NCBI RefSeq assembly: GCF_032922745.1
Contig: NZ_CP136693.1
Location: forward strand, 4,464,001 to 4,528,000
Source: Marinobacter salarius
Lineage (GTDB): Bacteria; Pseudomonadota; Gammaproteobacteria; Pseudomonadales; Oleiphilaceae
DNA: 64,000 bases
Direction: 5' to 3'
Numbering within the stretch: the stretch's first letter is position 1; each line of letters begins with the position of its first letter. The translations under genes and the position numbers were made by a program. Shown piece by piece: positions 1-9,050 of the stretch. Below the pieces are notes generated by a model. That model did no database searches and was not told the DNA's origin. It saw only the letters and a program-made list of their open reading frames with translations.

Positions 1-2432
1 TAATCACGGCCCAGTTCAGCGTTGTCCGGCAGCGCCGTCAGGCCTTCGTACCAGGTTTCGTAGAACACGGTATCGCCACGCTTACCGGGCAGGTGCTGCC
101 AGATTTCATCGGCCGTGAAGCTCAGGATCGGCGCAATCCAACGCACCAGCGCTTCCGCCACATGGAACAGGGCCGTCTGGCAAGAGCGGCGCTCGCGGCT
201 GTCGGCCTGAGTGGTGTATTGCCTATCCTTGATAATATCCAGATAGAACCCGCCCAGGGTGGCCTCGCAGAAGTTGTACACCTTCTGGTAGATGCGCAGG
301 AACGCGTAATTCTGATAATCCTCATGCAGCTCCGTCTGCAGCTGCAGGGCCTTGTCGACCATCCAGCGGTCCAGCGCGATCATATCCTCTGGCGCAACGG
401 CATGCTGCTCCGGATCGAAACCGGTGAGGTTGCTGAGCAGGAAGCGGGCGGTATTCCGTATACGACGGTAACCGTCCGCAGTCTGTTTGAGGATGTCCTT
501 GGAAACCGTCATTTCACCGCTGTAGTCGGTCGCGGACACCCAGAGACGCAGGATATCGGCACCCAGCTCGTTCATCACTTCCTGGGGCGCGATCACGTTG
601 CCGAGGGACTTGGACATCTTGCGGCCCTTACCATCGACGGTGAAGCCATGGGTCAACACCTGCTTATACGGCGCCACGCCGTTCATCGCAATGGAGGTTT
701 TCAGGGACGACTGGAACCAGCCACGGTGCTGATCAGAGCCTTCCAGGTACATATCCGCCGGGAACTGACCTAATTCGGTGCGGGGACGCAGCACGGATTC
801 GTGGGTTACTCCGGAATCAAACCAGACGTCCAGGGTATCCATCACCTTTTCATACTGATCCGCATCACTGCCCAGCAGTTCGGTGGCGTCGATGTCGTAC
901 CAGGCGTCAATACCGCCCTTTTCGATTTCCTTCGCTGCCGCCTCAATCAGATTCTGGGTATCCGGATGCAGCTCCTGTGTTTCTTTGTGGATAAACAGTG
1001 TGATCGGCACACCCCATGTGCGCTGTCGTGAGATACACCAGTCCGGGGATTGCCTGAACATGGCCTCGATGCGGTTCTGGCCCCAGGCAGGCACCCAGCG
1101 CACGCCCTTGATAGCTTCCAGTGCGTCGTCACGGAGGCTTTCCTTGTCCATGCTGATAAACCACTGAGGAGTGGCGCGGTAGATAAGTGGTGTTTTGGTA
1201 CGCCAGCAGTGGGGGTAGCTATGGCTGAACTTCTCCGCCCGAACCAGCTTGCCCTCGCGCTCCAAAGCGGAACACACGGGGTCGTCCGCCTTGTACACAT
1301 GCACCCCGGCAAACTCACCGGCGGCCTGGGTATAGGTGCCATCGGCCTTGACCAGGCTGATGGTATCAATACCGTAGGCCTTGCCCACTTCAAAGTCTTC
1401 CACGCCGTGATCCGGGGCCGTATGGACGGCGCCGGTACCAGCATCGGTGGACACATGGTCGCCCAGGATCAGCGGCACCTGCTTGTCATACACCGGATGA
1501 TGCAGATTCAGTTTCTCCAGCGTGGCGCCCGGTACAGCCGCCAGTACCTCATAGTTCTCAACACCCCAACGCGACATGATGCCGTCCACCATGTCGGCTG
1601 CGAGGATCATCCGCTCCTGTCCATGTCCGGTATCGGTCTGTACCAGAGCATATTCCAGCTCAGCGTGCAGCGAAACAGCCTGGTTTGCGGGGATGGTCCA
1701 GGGTGTAGTCGTCCAGATAACAACCGACACATCACCCTTGCCCTTGTCGGTACCAAACAGGTCGAACACGCGCGCCTGGTCTACGACCGTGAACCGCACA
1801 TCGATCTGTACTGACGTCTTGTCCTGGTACTCAACTTCGGCTTCCGCCAGTGCAGACTGACCGACCACGCTCCAGTACACCGGCTTGAACCCGCGCACCA
1901 GATGGCCTTTTGCGACTATCTTGCCCAAAGCACGCACAATGCCCGCCTCGACCTTCGGATCCATGGTCAGGTACGGCTTTTCCCATTCACCCATCACCCC
2001 AAGGCGGATGAAATCGGCCTTCTGGCCGGCGATCTGTTTGGTAGCGTAGTCACGGCAGGCCTGACGGAAGGTCTTGTAATCCACCTTCACACCCGCCTTG
2101 CCAATCTCCTGCTCCACCTTGTGCTCAATTGGTAAGCCATGGCAGTCCCAGCCCGGCACATAAGGCGCGTCGTAACCCATGAAGCTGCGGGATTTAACGA
2201 TCATATCCTTGAGGATTTTATTGACCGCATGACCGATATGAATGCTGCCATTGGCGTAGGGAGGGCCATCATGGAGGATGAACTTGTCCCGCCCCTCACG
2301 CTGCTTGCGCAGGTTGCCGTATACGTCCAGGTCCTGCCAGCGCTGGAGCATGTCCGGCTCGCGCTTGGCCAGGTTACCGCGCATGGGAAAGGCGGTTTCA
2401 GGCAGATTCAGAGTGTGCTTGTAGTCGCTCAT
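1..2432 (-). CDS. ileS: Isoleucyl-tRNA synthetase, 3' end beyond window
   Basis: Class I aminoacyl-tRNA synthetase that charges tRNA-Ile in the cytoplasm. The protein starts MSDYKHTLNLPETAFPMRGN and about 810 codons lie in the window; the usual length is about 940, so the C-terminal tRNA-binding and zinc part is outside. The HIGH signature is read from complement 2229-2240 (HIGH in an IHIGHAVNK context) and KMSKS from complement 606-620. It lies 35 bp downstream of ribF on the same strand, the common murJ/ribF/ileS arrangement in which lspA usually follows. The reading frame is open to the window edge. Identification is firm; only the 3' end is unseen. Confidence 0.97.
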   Translation of the reverse strand, partial: MSDYKHTLNLPETAFPMRGNLAKREPDMLQRWQDLDVYGNLRKQREGRDKFILHDGPPYANGSIHIGHAVNKILKDMIVKSRSFMGYDAPYVPGWDCHGLPIEHKVEQEIGKAGVKVDYKTFRQACRDYATKQIAGQKADFIRLGVMGEWEKPYLTMDPKVEAGIVRALGKIVAKGHLVRGFKPVYWSVVGQSALAEAEVEYQDKTSVQIDVRFTVVDQARVFDLFGTDKGKGDVSVVIWTTTPWTIPANQAVSLHAELEYALVQTDTGHGQERMILAADMVDGIMSRWGVENYEVLAAVPGATLEKLNLHHPVYDKQVPLILGDHVSTDAGTGAVHTAPDHGVEDFEVGKAYGIDTISLVKADGTYTQAAGEFAGVHVYKADDPVCSALEREGKLVRAEKFSHSYPHCWRTKTPLIYRATPQWFISMDKESLRDDALEAIKGVRWVPAWGQNRIEAMFRQSPDWCISRQRTWGVPITLFIHKETQELHPDTQNLIEAAAKEIEKGGIDAWYDIDATELLGSDADQYEKVMDTLDVWFDSGVTHESVLRPRTELGQFPADMYLEGSDQHRGWFQSSLKTSIAMNGVAPYKQVLTHGFTVDGKGRKMSKSLGNVIAPQEVMNELGADILRLWVSATDYSGEMTVSKDILKQTADGYRRIRNTARFLLSNLTGFDPEQHAVAPEDMIALDRWMVDKALQLQTELHEDYQNYAFLRIYQKVYNFCEATLGGFYLDIIKDRQYTTQADSRERRSCQTALFHVAEALVRWIAPILSFTADEIWQHLPGKRGDTVFYETWYEGLTALPDNAELGRD

Positions 2433-2467
2433 GGTAATGGTGCGTAGCTCAGGTTGTTAAATGTCGG

Positions 2468-3439
2468 TCAATGTCCGGTGGCTGAGGAGCCATGGCCTGC
2501 AATCCACGCCCGCGCATTGTCAAAGTCACGGGCAATCTGCTCCTTGAGGTCATCCACCGAGTCGAATTTCACCTCGTCCCGCAGGGCATGGCGGAAAACC
2601 ACATCAAGGCGCTGGCCATAAAGTGTGCCAGCAAAGTCAAACAGGTGCACTTCCAGGGACGGCTGCTTACCGTCCACTGTGGGGCGCAGACCAATGTTGG
2701 CAACGCCGTCCAGAACACGGCCGTCCTCAAGGGTAGCGCTTATCACGTAGACCCCTTTCAGCGCAGGCATATGAGGTAACAGAATGTTCGCCGTGGGCGC
2801 GCCAATCTGCCGCCCCAACTGGCGGCCATAAACGATTCGCCCTCGAATGCGATAAGGATGCCCCAGCAAATCCTCGGCGTCGTTGATCCGGTTCTCTGAA
2901 AGCACACCTCGAATTCGGGTGCTGCTGACACGCTCGCCGTGCACCGTCACGGTACGGGTATTCTCCACCGTGAATCCGCGTTGCTCGCCCACTTCCCGCA
3001 GCAGCGAAAAATCGCCGGCCCTGTCGCAACCGAAACGAAAATCGTCCCCCACCACAAGATGGCGAACACCGAGACCATCTATCAAAACGTCCTCAATAAA
3101 GCCCATACCAGAGTAACTCCGGAAGCGCTCGTTAAAACGCAGGCAGAGTACAAAGTCGATGCCAGACGCCAACAGCGATTCGAATTTCTGCCGGAACGGC
3201 ATCAACCTTGGCGGAGCTTCACGGCCCTGGAAGAACTCACGGGGTTGGGGCTCAAAGACCATCACCACGGAAGGCACGCCGAGCTCCAGTGCTTTTTCAT
3301 GAACCTGGTCAATGATGGTCTGGTGCCCAAGGTGAACCCCGTCGAAGTTCCCGATGGTGGCGACACACCCGTTCGCGAGCGGAGCTTCGTCCTGCTGCGA
3401 AAGGCTTTTCAGGTTGGTCAGGCCCCGGATCAGACGCAT
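2468..3439 (-). CDS. ribF: Bifunctional riboflavin kinase / FAD synthetase RibF
   Basis: Converts riboflavin to FMN and then to FAD. The 323-residue length is typical. The N-terminal nucleotidyltransferase domain carries a GNFDGVHLGH motif (about residues 30-39), and the C-terminal flavokinase domain carries GRQLGRQIGAPTANI (about residues 205-219). It sits between murJ (65 bp upstream) and ileS (35 bp downstream), all on the minus strand, so co-transcription is likely. The start ATG at 3439 is the first in-frame Met and gives a full domain. The flavin products depend on the riboflavin genes at 17-20 kb in this same window. Confidence 0.97.
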   Translation of the reverse strand: MRLIRGLTNLKSLSQQDEAPLANGCVATIGNFDGVHLGHQTIIDQVHEKALELGVPSVVMVFEPQPREFFQGREAPPRLMPFRQKFESLLASGIDFVLCLRFNERFRSYSGMGFIEDVLIDGLGVRHLVVGDDFRFGCDRAGDFSLLREVGEQRGFTVENTRTVTVHGERVSSTRIRGVLSENRINDAEDLLGHPYRIRGRIVYGRQLGRQIGAPTANILLPHMPALKGVYVISATLEDGRVLDGVANIGLRPTVDGKQPSLEVHLFDFAGTLYGQRLDVVFRHALRDEVKFDSVDDLKEQIARDFDNARAWIAGHGSSATGH

Positions 3440-3504
3440 GTAAAGCGAACCCTTGTTTGCCAGCGGTGTGTGGTTTCACTGGTGAGAAAACGCGCGATTA
3501 TAAC

Positions 3505-5085
3505 CTACCTGTGGCGAAAATGTCTTACCCGAACCCCGGTCATTGCCAACACAATAAAGTACACCGCGACGCCCGAGACTACGAGAATACCCATATCCGT
3601 GGCCCGCTGGAGACCGCCGGCCATCAACCACTGGCCAACCGGCGGCTGCAACCAAAGGATGACAGCGGCTAAAGCCGCGTTAGCAAGCCCGATCTGGATC
3701 ATGAACCGGACCCACCCGGGCTGCCATTTCCAGGCGCCCTCCCGAATCAGGCCACGCCATAACAGAGTGGCATTCAGCCATGCGGACAGGGATGTCGCCA
3801 ACGCCAGCCCCGCGTGGGCGAGCGGGAAGATCAGCGCGAGGTTAAATACCATGTTGGCCACCATCGCGATAATGCCAATTTTGACCGGCGTCTTGGTGTC
3901 TTGCCGTGCGAAATACCCCGGCGCCAGCACCTTGATCAACATGAATGCCAGCAGTCCGGCGGAATATGCTCGCAGGCTTTGGGCCGCCATGGTTACGTCG
4001 CGATCGGTAACTTCTCCGTAGTGGAACAGCGTAGCAATCAACGGCTCAGCCAGAAGAGCCAGGGCCAACGCGGCAGGCAGACCGATAAGCAGGACCGCCC
4101 GCACAGCCCAGTCCAGGGTTGCGGCAAACTGGCCGGCCGATTCCGCTGCGTGTTTGCGGGACAGACTGGGAAGAATCACCGTGGCAATGGCGATACCGAA
4201 TACGCCCAGGGGCAACTCCGACAGGCGATCCGAGTAGTAGAGCCAGGACACACTGCCGGTTTGCAGAAACGACGCGAGAACCGTGTCCAGAAGCAGGTTG
4301 ATCTGGCTGACAGAAACCCCGAACAACGCCGGCACCATCAATTTCATGATGCGACGGACCCCTTCGTGCTTGTAATCCACTCTTGGCCGCGGCATCAATC
4401 CCAACTGCATCAGGAAGGGTAACTGAAAGAACAGCTGTAACGCCCCGGCGATAAACACTCCCCAAGCCAAAGCGATGACAGGCGTTTCCATCAGGGGTGA
4501 GAGGAATATGGCCGCGCTGATCATCGCCAGATTGAGCAACACTGGCGTAAACGCGGGAACGGCAAAGCGGTCGTAGCTATTGAGAATACTGCCCGCAAAC
4601 GCCGTCAAGGAGACCAGCAGCAAATACGGGAAGGTAATCCGCAGCATATCGCTGGCCAGACCGAACTTGAGGTCGTCATCCAGAAAACCTGGCGCAAACA
4701 CCGCGGTCAGAAGCGGCGCCCCCAACATGGCAACTGCCGTCACGCCCAACAGCACCAACCCAAGGACGCCTGCGACCGCATTAACCAAACGCCGGACTTC
4801 AGTGATGGATTCCTGCTGCCGATACGAGGAAAGCACCGGTACAAAGGCCTGTGCGAAGGCACCTTCGGCAAACAGACGACGCAGGAAGTTTGGAATTTTG
4901 AAGGCCACGAAGAACGCGTCGGCGCCCGCCCCGGCACCAAAATAACGCGCAATCACCATATCCCGGACCAAACCGAGAACTCGCGACAGCATCGTCATTG
5001 AGCCAACGACTCCAGATGACCTCAACAGCCCTGGCGGTTTGGGCAAAGCCTTTGGTGTTTCTGTCTGCTCAGGTTCGGACGACAT
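3505..5085 (-). CDS. murJ: Lipid II flippase MurJ (MviN)
   Basis: Multi-pass inner-membrane flippase that moves lipid II across the membrane for peptidoglycan synthesis. The 526 residues show many hydrophobic segments and the family N-terminus (SMTMLSRVLGLVRDMVIARY, followed by FGAGAGADAF). I chose the ATG at 5085 (MSSEPEQTE), which has AGG six bases upstream. A TTG at 5100 would add five residues and cannot be excluded. It is divergent from rpsT, as in many gammaproteobacteria, and upstream of ribF. The first 25 or so residues are Pro/Lys-rich and precede the first membrane helix. Confidence 0.96.
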   Translation of the reverse strand: MSSEPEQTETPKALPKPPGLLRSSGVVGSMTMLSRVLGLVRDMVIARYFGAGAGADAFFVAFKIPNFLRRLFAEGAFAQAFVPVLSSYRQQESITEVRRLVNAVAGVLGLVLLGVTAVAMLGAPLLTAVFAPGFLDDDLKFGLASDMLRITFPYLLLVSLTAFAGSILNSYDRFAVPAFTPVLLNLAMISAAIFLSPLMETPVIALAWGVFIAGALQLFFQLPFLMQLGLMPRPRVDYKHEGVRRIMKLMVPALFGVSVSQINLLLDTVLASFLQTGSVSWLYYSDRLSELPLGVFGIAIATVILPSLSRKHAAESAGQFAATLDWAVRAVLLIGLPAALALALLAEPLIATLFHYGEVTDRDVTMAAQSLRAYSAGLLAFMLIKVLAPGYFARQDTKTPVKIGIIAMVANMVFNLALIFPLAHAGLALATSLSAWLNATLLWRGLIREGAWKWQPGWVRFMIQIGLANAALAAVILWLQPPVGQWLMAGGLQRATDMGILVVSGVAVYFIVLAMTGVRVRHFRHR

Positions 5086-5241
5086 TCTTGGCCTGGACAA
5101 TGGTTCGGTATTTTCTGGATGTATCCGGGATGTAGGAGGCCATATTTCGGTAATTCCTTAGGGCCTTCACGGGACTCTCCGGCGATGAGCGGCGAGTTTA
5201 CCACAGGGGCCGGAGATACCGGGATGAAATAGCGTTGAGCC

Positions 5242-5270
5242 TTGACATTTTGGGGCGTTGGCGGCATAGT
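5242..5270 (+). promoter_or_regulatory. Putative sigma-70 promoter of rpsT
   Basis: TTGACA at 5242-5247, a 17-bp spacer and CATAGT at 5265-5270, about 100 bp upstream of the rpsT start. The -35 hexamer is perfect and the spacing is ideal. Confidence 0.7.
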
Positions 5271-5370
5271 TCCGCGTCATTTATTTCGACGCGCTGGTTT
5301 TGGCGCGCCCGCGATTTTTACGAATCGTTTCACACGAATTTCGGATTTCACAGATCTCAGGAGTTATACG

Positions 5371-5640
5371 GTGGCAAATACCCCGCAAGCCAAGAAGCGC
5401 GCACGTCAGAACGAGAAGAACCGCAAGCACAACGCCAGCCTGCGTTCCATGGCGCGTACTTACATCAAGAAGGTCCAGGCCAACATTGAGGCCGGCAAGC
5501 CAGAAGAAGCACACGCGGCTTTCCAGAAGGCTCAGCCGATTATGGACAGCATGGTTAACAAGGGCGTGTTCGCCAAGAACAAGATTGCTCGTCAGAAGAG
5601 CCGTCTGAGCGCCCGCATCAAGGCTCTGAAGAGCGCGTAA
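5371..5640 (+). CDS. rpsT: 30S ribosomal protein S20
   Basis: Primary-binding protein of the small ribosomal subunit. The frame starts with GTG at 5371 (MANTPQAKKRARQNEKNRKH), preceded by an AGGAG Shine-Dalgarno at 5359-5363; an upstream in-frame start is possible but gives a non-homologous extension. The product has 89 residues, close to the 87-88 usual for S20, and is very Lys/Arg-rich. It is a single-gene unit with its own promoter upstream and a strong terminator immediately downstream. GTG or other weak starts in rpsT are known from other bacteria and relate to its autoregulation; whether that applies here is inference. Confidence 0.97.
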   Translation: MANTPQAKKRARQNEKNRKHNASLRSMARTYIKKVQANIEAGKPEEAHAAFQKAQPIMDSMVNKGVFAKNKIARQKSRLSARIKALKSA

Positions 5641-5661
5641 CGCTTCTTCGGAACCTGAATG

Positions 5662-5691
5662 AAAAAACCGGCCTAATGGGCCGGTTTTTTT
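5662..5691. terminator. Bidirectional intrinsic terminator between rpsT and proB
   Basis: CCGGCC (5668-5673), a 5-nt loop, then GGCCGG (5679-5684), flanked by six A on the left and seven T on the right. It lies 22 bp after the rpsT stop and 25 bp after the convergent proB stop, so it can serve both. Confidence 0.9.
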
Positions 5692-5715
5692 GTGCCTGCT
5701 GATTATCTTATCCGC

Positions 5716-6840
5716 CTACACAATCACCATGTTGTCGCGGTGGATCATTTCTTCGTCTGAGATATAGCCCAGAACCTCAGTTATCCGGTTGCTGGAGCGG
5801 CCAGCGATGGCTCTGGCTTCGTCCGCATCGTAATTGACCAGGCCGCGGGCGATTTCTTTGCCGTTGTCGTCCACGCAGGAGACCATTTCACCCCGGCGGA
5901 ACTGGCCGGAAACGCTTTTTACGCCAACCGGTAAAAGACTGCGACCACCGCGGCAGAGGACGTTGACAGCACCCTGATCGAGGGTGAGCTTGCCGCGGGT
6001 CTGTAGATGGCTGGCAAGCCACTGTTTGCGGGCGGCAATTCGACCCTGCTCGGGGAGCAACAGGGTGCCGATGCTGTCGCCGTCGCGCAAGCGAGAGATA
6101 GCTTTCTCGATTCTGCCGCCGACGATGACCGTGAAGGCGCCAGATCGGGCAGCCAGGCGAGCGGCGCGGACCTTTGTTTGCATTCCACCGCGGCCCAATA
6201 CACCAGCACCGCCACCGGCCATGGCGTCGAGTTCGGTGTCGCTGGCGCGGCGCTCATCAACCAGCTGGGCGTCGGGATTCTTGCGAGGGTCTTTGTCAAA
6301 CAGGCCGAGCTGGTCGGTGAGGATGATCAAACCATCAGCTTCGATCAGGTTGGCAACCAATGCACCCAGGGTATCGTTGTCGCCGAAGCGGATTTCGTCG
6401 GTAACGACGGTGTCGTTTTCGTTGACGATGGGTACTACGCCGACATCGAGCAGCGCTCTCAAGGTGCTGCGGGCATTGAGGTAGCGCTTGCGATCAGACA
6501 GGTCGTCGTGGGTCAGCAGGACCTGTGCGGTGTGCAAATCATGTCGCTTGAACTGGGCTTCCCAGGTCTGCACCAGCCCCATCTGACCAACGGCGGCGGC
6601 AGCCTGAAGCTCATGCAGTTGCTCAGGGCGAACTGTCCAGCCCAGCCGGCTCATGCCTTCGGCCACAGAGCCGGATGACACCACCACCACTTCAACGCCA
6701 GCAGTGACCAGCTCTGCAATCTGGTCTACCCAAAGGCCCAGCGCGGCTGTATCAAGCCCTTTGCCATCATTGGTAAGCAGCGCACTTCCTATTTTAACTG
6801 CCAGGCGTCGAGCCTGGCGTAGCTGTATTCTTTTGCTCAT
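5716..6840 (-). CDS. proB: Glutamate 5-kinase
   Basis: First enzyme of proline synthesis; phosphorylates L-glutamate. It has an N-terminal amino-acid-kinase domain (RRLAVKIGSALLTNDGKG, then VVVVSSGSVAEGM) and a C-terminal PUA domain (from about residue 280). With the ATG at 6840 (MSKRIQLRQ) it has 374 residues, matching the family. Longer in-frame starts at ATG 6855 and TTG 6861 exist; the TTG has GGAG ten bases upstream, so the start is not settled. It follows obgE by 36 bp, an order also found in Pseudomonas, where proB lies downstream of obgE. Confidence 0.95.
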   Translation of the reverse strand: MSKRIQLRQARRLAVKIGSALLTNDGKGLDTAALGLWVDQIAELVTAGVEVVVVSSGSVAEGMSRLGWTVRPEQLHELQAAAAVGQMGLVQTWEAQFKRHDLHTAQVLLTHDDLSDRKRYLNARSTLRALLDVGVVPIVNENDTVVTDEIRFGDNDTLGALVANLIEADGLIILTDQLGLFDKDPRKNPDAQLVDERRASDTELDAMAGGGAGVLGRGGMQTKVRAARLAARSGAFTVIVGGRIEKAISRLRDGDSIGTLLLPEQGRIAARKQWLASHLQTRGKLTLDQGAVNVLCRGGRSLLPVGVKSVSGQFRRGEMVSCVDDNGKEIARGLVNYDADEARAIAGRSSNRITEVLGYISDEEMIHRDNMVIV

Positions 6841-6876
6841 GCTAACTCGATCCATGGACAAGCCGGCGCTACTCCA

Positions 6877-8076
6877 CTATTCAGGAGCGTAGACCACCTC
6901 AACGTCGTAATCATCGTCATCGAAGTCGTCGTCATCATCGTCATCCTGACGGGCTTCGCGGCGAATCTGCCGCTCGGCTTCGATTCTCGCTCGCGCCTCT
7001 TCGTCCATTTTCCGGCGGCGTGCGGCTTCGCGCTCGGCGAACTCGGGGTTCTCCGCTTCTTCCTGGGCTTGATCTTCGATCCAGCGCATGACGGCCTGAG
7101 TCAACGGCTTGGTGCCCTCGCCGCTGAGTGCAGAAATGCTGAATACAGGGCCTTTCCAGTCAAGTTCATCGATGATGGCCTGGCAGTGGGCCTCACGGTC
7201 TTCTTCAGAGACCATATCTACTTTGTTCAGAACCAGCCAACGCTCGCGACTGGCGAGGGTTTCGCTGAACTTTTCCAGCTCGTGCTCAATGGCACGTACG
7301 CTTTCCACTGGCGAAGAACCGTCGTAAGGCGCCACGTCCACGAGATGCAGCAGCAAGCGTGTGCGCACCAGATGCTTGAGGAAACGGATTCCCAGCCCTG
7401 CGCCTTCCGCCGCGCCTTCAATCAAGCCCGGAATATCAGCAATAACGAAGCTCTGATGAGCTTGCACGCTGACCACGCCAAGGTTGGGCACCAGAGTGGT
7501 GAAGGGATAGTCCGCCACTTTCGGGCGAGCAGCTGATACGGAACGGATAAAGGTAGATTTACCGGCATTGGGCATACCCAGAAGACCGACATCCGCCAGC
7601 ACTTTCAGCTCCAGCCTCAGATTGCGAAGCTCACCCTCGGAGCCTTTTGTGGTCTGACGCGGGGCGCGATTGACCGAGGACTTGAAGCGGGTGTTACCCA
7701 GCCCGTGAAAACCGGCCTGAGCCACCTTCAGGCGCTCACCGGCACGGGTCAGGTCACCCAGAACCTCATGAGTGTCCATATCCACAACCGTGGTGCCTAC
7801 CGGCACCGGCAACACGAGGTCGTCGCCCTTGATGCCAGTGCAGTTGCGGCCGGAGCCTGGCTGACCATTCTCGGCTTTGTGTTTACGCTGGAACCGGTAA
7901 TCGATCAGTGTATTGAGCGCACTGTCGGCCTCCAGGTATACAGAGCCGCCGTCGCCACCGTCACCACCATCGGGTCCGCCTTTGGGCACGTACTTTTCAC
8001 GACGGAAACTCAGGCAACCGTGGCCGCCCTTGCCCGCTTCTACAATGATGGTGGCTTCGTCTACGAACTTCATCAA
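6877..8076 (-). CDS. obgE: Obg-family GTPase (CgtA), ribosome assembly
   Basis: GTPase that associates with the 50S subunit and couples ribosome assembly to growth. The 399 residues comprise a glycine-rich Obg fold (about 1-158; for example GGPDGGDGGDGGSVYLEAD), a G domain with P-loop GMPNAGKSTF and NKVD, and a very acidic C-terminal tail with a run of Asp residues. It lies downstream of rplU-rpmA, its classic neighbours, with a terminator-like hairpin at 8105-8141 between, so it may be transcribed by partial read-through or from its own promoter. Confidence 0.97.
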   Translation of the reverse strand: MMKFVDEATIIVEAGKGGHGCLSFRREKYVPKGGPDGGDGGDGGSVYLEADSALNTLIDYRFQRKHKAENGQPGSGRNCTGIKGDDLVLPVPVGTTVVDMDTHEVLGDLTRAGERLKVAQAGFHGLGNTRFKSSVNRAPRQTTKGSEGELRNLRLELKVLADVGLLGMPNAGKSTFIRSVSAARPKVADYPFTTLVPNLGVVSVQAHQSFVIADIPGLIEGAAEGAGLGIRFLKHLVRTRLLLHLVDVAPYDGSSPVESVRAIEHELEKFSETLASRERWLVLNKVDMVSEEDREAHCQAIIDELDWKGPVFSISALSGEGTKPLTQAVMRWIEDQAQEEAENPEFAEREAARRRKMDEEARARIEAERQIRREARQDDDDDDDFDDDDYDVEVVYAPE

Positions 8077-8104
8077 TCAACCCTTTGCGCCCTGCGCATA
8101 AACT

Positions 8105-8141
8105 AAAAAGCCCCGCAGCCTCATGGAAGCTATGCGGGGCT
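8105..8141 (-). terminator. Terminator after rpmA
   Basis: On the minus strand AGCCCCGCA pairs with TGCGGGGCT (plus positions 8133-8141 and 8109-8117), followed by a T run (plus A run 8105-8109). It sits 69 bp past the rpmA stop and 28 bp before obgE starts. Confidence 0.8.
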
Positions 8142-8210
8142 CCAGGTGACACTGATATCAAATCATATCAGGGCCACCGAAGGTTCGACAGAACCCGAGA
8201 TCGCCGCTGC

Positions 8211-8471
8211 TTACGCAGCCGGAACGATGCTCACGAACTTACGGTTCTCCGGACCCTTTACCTCAAACAAGACCTGTCCGTTTGCAGTTGCAAACAGCGT
8301 GTGGTCCTTGCCAAGGCCAACGTTGTGACCCGGGTGGAAACGGGTGCCGCGCTGACGAACGATGATGCTGCCCGCGGATACAGTCTCGCCGCCGAAGCGC
8401 TTCACACCAAGTCGTTTCGACTCGGAATCGCGACCGTTACGGGTACTACCTGCTGCCTTTTTATGAGCCAT
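8211..8471 (-). CDS. rpmA: 50S ribosomal protein L27
   Basis: Ribosomal protein whose N-terminus reaches the peptidyl-transferase centre. The protein has 86 residues and begins MAHKKAAGSTRNGRDSESKR, the family's conserved N-terminus, with no cleavable extension of the Firmicutes type. It lies 36 bp downstream of rplU in the usual rplU-rpmA operon. A purine-rich AAGGAGG-like Shine-Dalgarno precedes the ATG. Confidence 0.98.
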   Translation of the reverse strand: MAHKKAAGSTRNGRDSESKRLGVKRFGGETVSAGSIIVRQRGTRFHPGHNVGLGKDHTLFATANGQVLFEVKGPENRKFVSIVPAA

Positions 8472-8507
8472 TACAAGCCTCCTTATCTAAGGGGTTACTC
8501 GAGGGTC

Positions 8508-8819
8508 TTAGCCCTGGATACCCGTGATCTTGACTTCAGTAAACCACTGACGGTGGCCCTGACGCTTCATGGAATGCTTCCGACGACGGAACTTGATGAT
8601 CTGGATCTTGTCGTGACGGCCGTGGCTAACCACTTCCGCAGTCACTTTGGCACCATCAACAACCGGTGCACCAACCTGAACTTTTTCACCATCAGCGATC
8701 AGCAGAACGCGGTCAAACTCGACGTTGCCGCCTGTTTCCACTTCCAGCTTTTCCAGCTTCAGAGTTTCGCCTTCTTTTACACGGTGCTGTTTACCACCGC
8801 TAACAATAACTGCGTACAT
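8508..8819 (-). CDS. rplU: 50S ribosomal protein L21
   Basis: Large-subunit protein that binds 23S rRNA. It has 103 residues, beginning MYAVIVSGGKQHRVKEGE, exactly the family length. The ATG at 8819 is chosen over an in-frame start at 8843, which would add eight residues not found in L21. First gene of rplU-rpmA, divergent from ispB as in E. coli. Confidence 0.98.
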   Translation of the reverse strand: MYAVIVSGGKQHRVKEGETLKLEKLEVETGGNVEFDRVLLIADGEKVQVGAPVVDGAKVTAEVVSHGRHDKIQIIKFRRRKHSMKRQGHRQWFTEVKITGIQG

Positions 8820-8928
8820 TAACGTTCTCCGCGATTGACCCATCCCTGCTCTTATCCACCTGGTTCTAAGGGAAGCGCTTCGGCAACCCTATAGCAGGGA
8901 GCGCAGGTTGGGATGAGTTGGGCGCGTG

Positions 8929-8957
8929 ATTGTACGAAAACCGCCACCGCTTTACAA
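8929..8957 (-). promoter_or_regulatory. Putative sigma-70 promoter of rplU-rpmA
   Basis: Minus strand TTGTAA (plus 8952-8957), 17-bp spacer, TACAAT (plus 8929-8934), 110 bp upstream of rplU. The match to consensus is close, as expected for a ribosomal protein operon. Confidence 0.75.
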
Positions 8958-8963
8958 GCCAAG

Positions 8964-8992
8964 TTGACACCGATCACTGCAATACCTAGCAT
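8964..8992 (+). promoter_or_regulatory. Putative sigma-70 promoter of ispB
   Basis: TTGACA at 8964-8969, 17-bp spacer, TAGCAT at 8987-8992, about 59 bp upstream of the chosen ispB start. It lies back to back with the rplU promoter; the two -35 hexamers are only 6 bp apart. Confidence 0.65.
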
Positions 8993-9050
8993 TGCGGCAC
9001 CCGCCTATTTTTTCCAACGAAAACACCAGACAAGGGATCGGACCAGCCGA

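Noticed and set aside
2939..4021. 360-codon plus-strand frame
   Set aside because: Antisense across ribF and murJ, both firmly identified.
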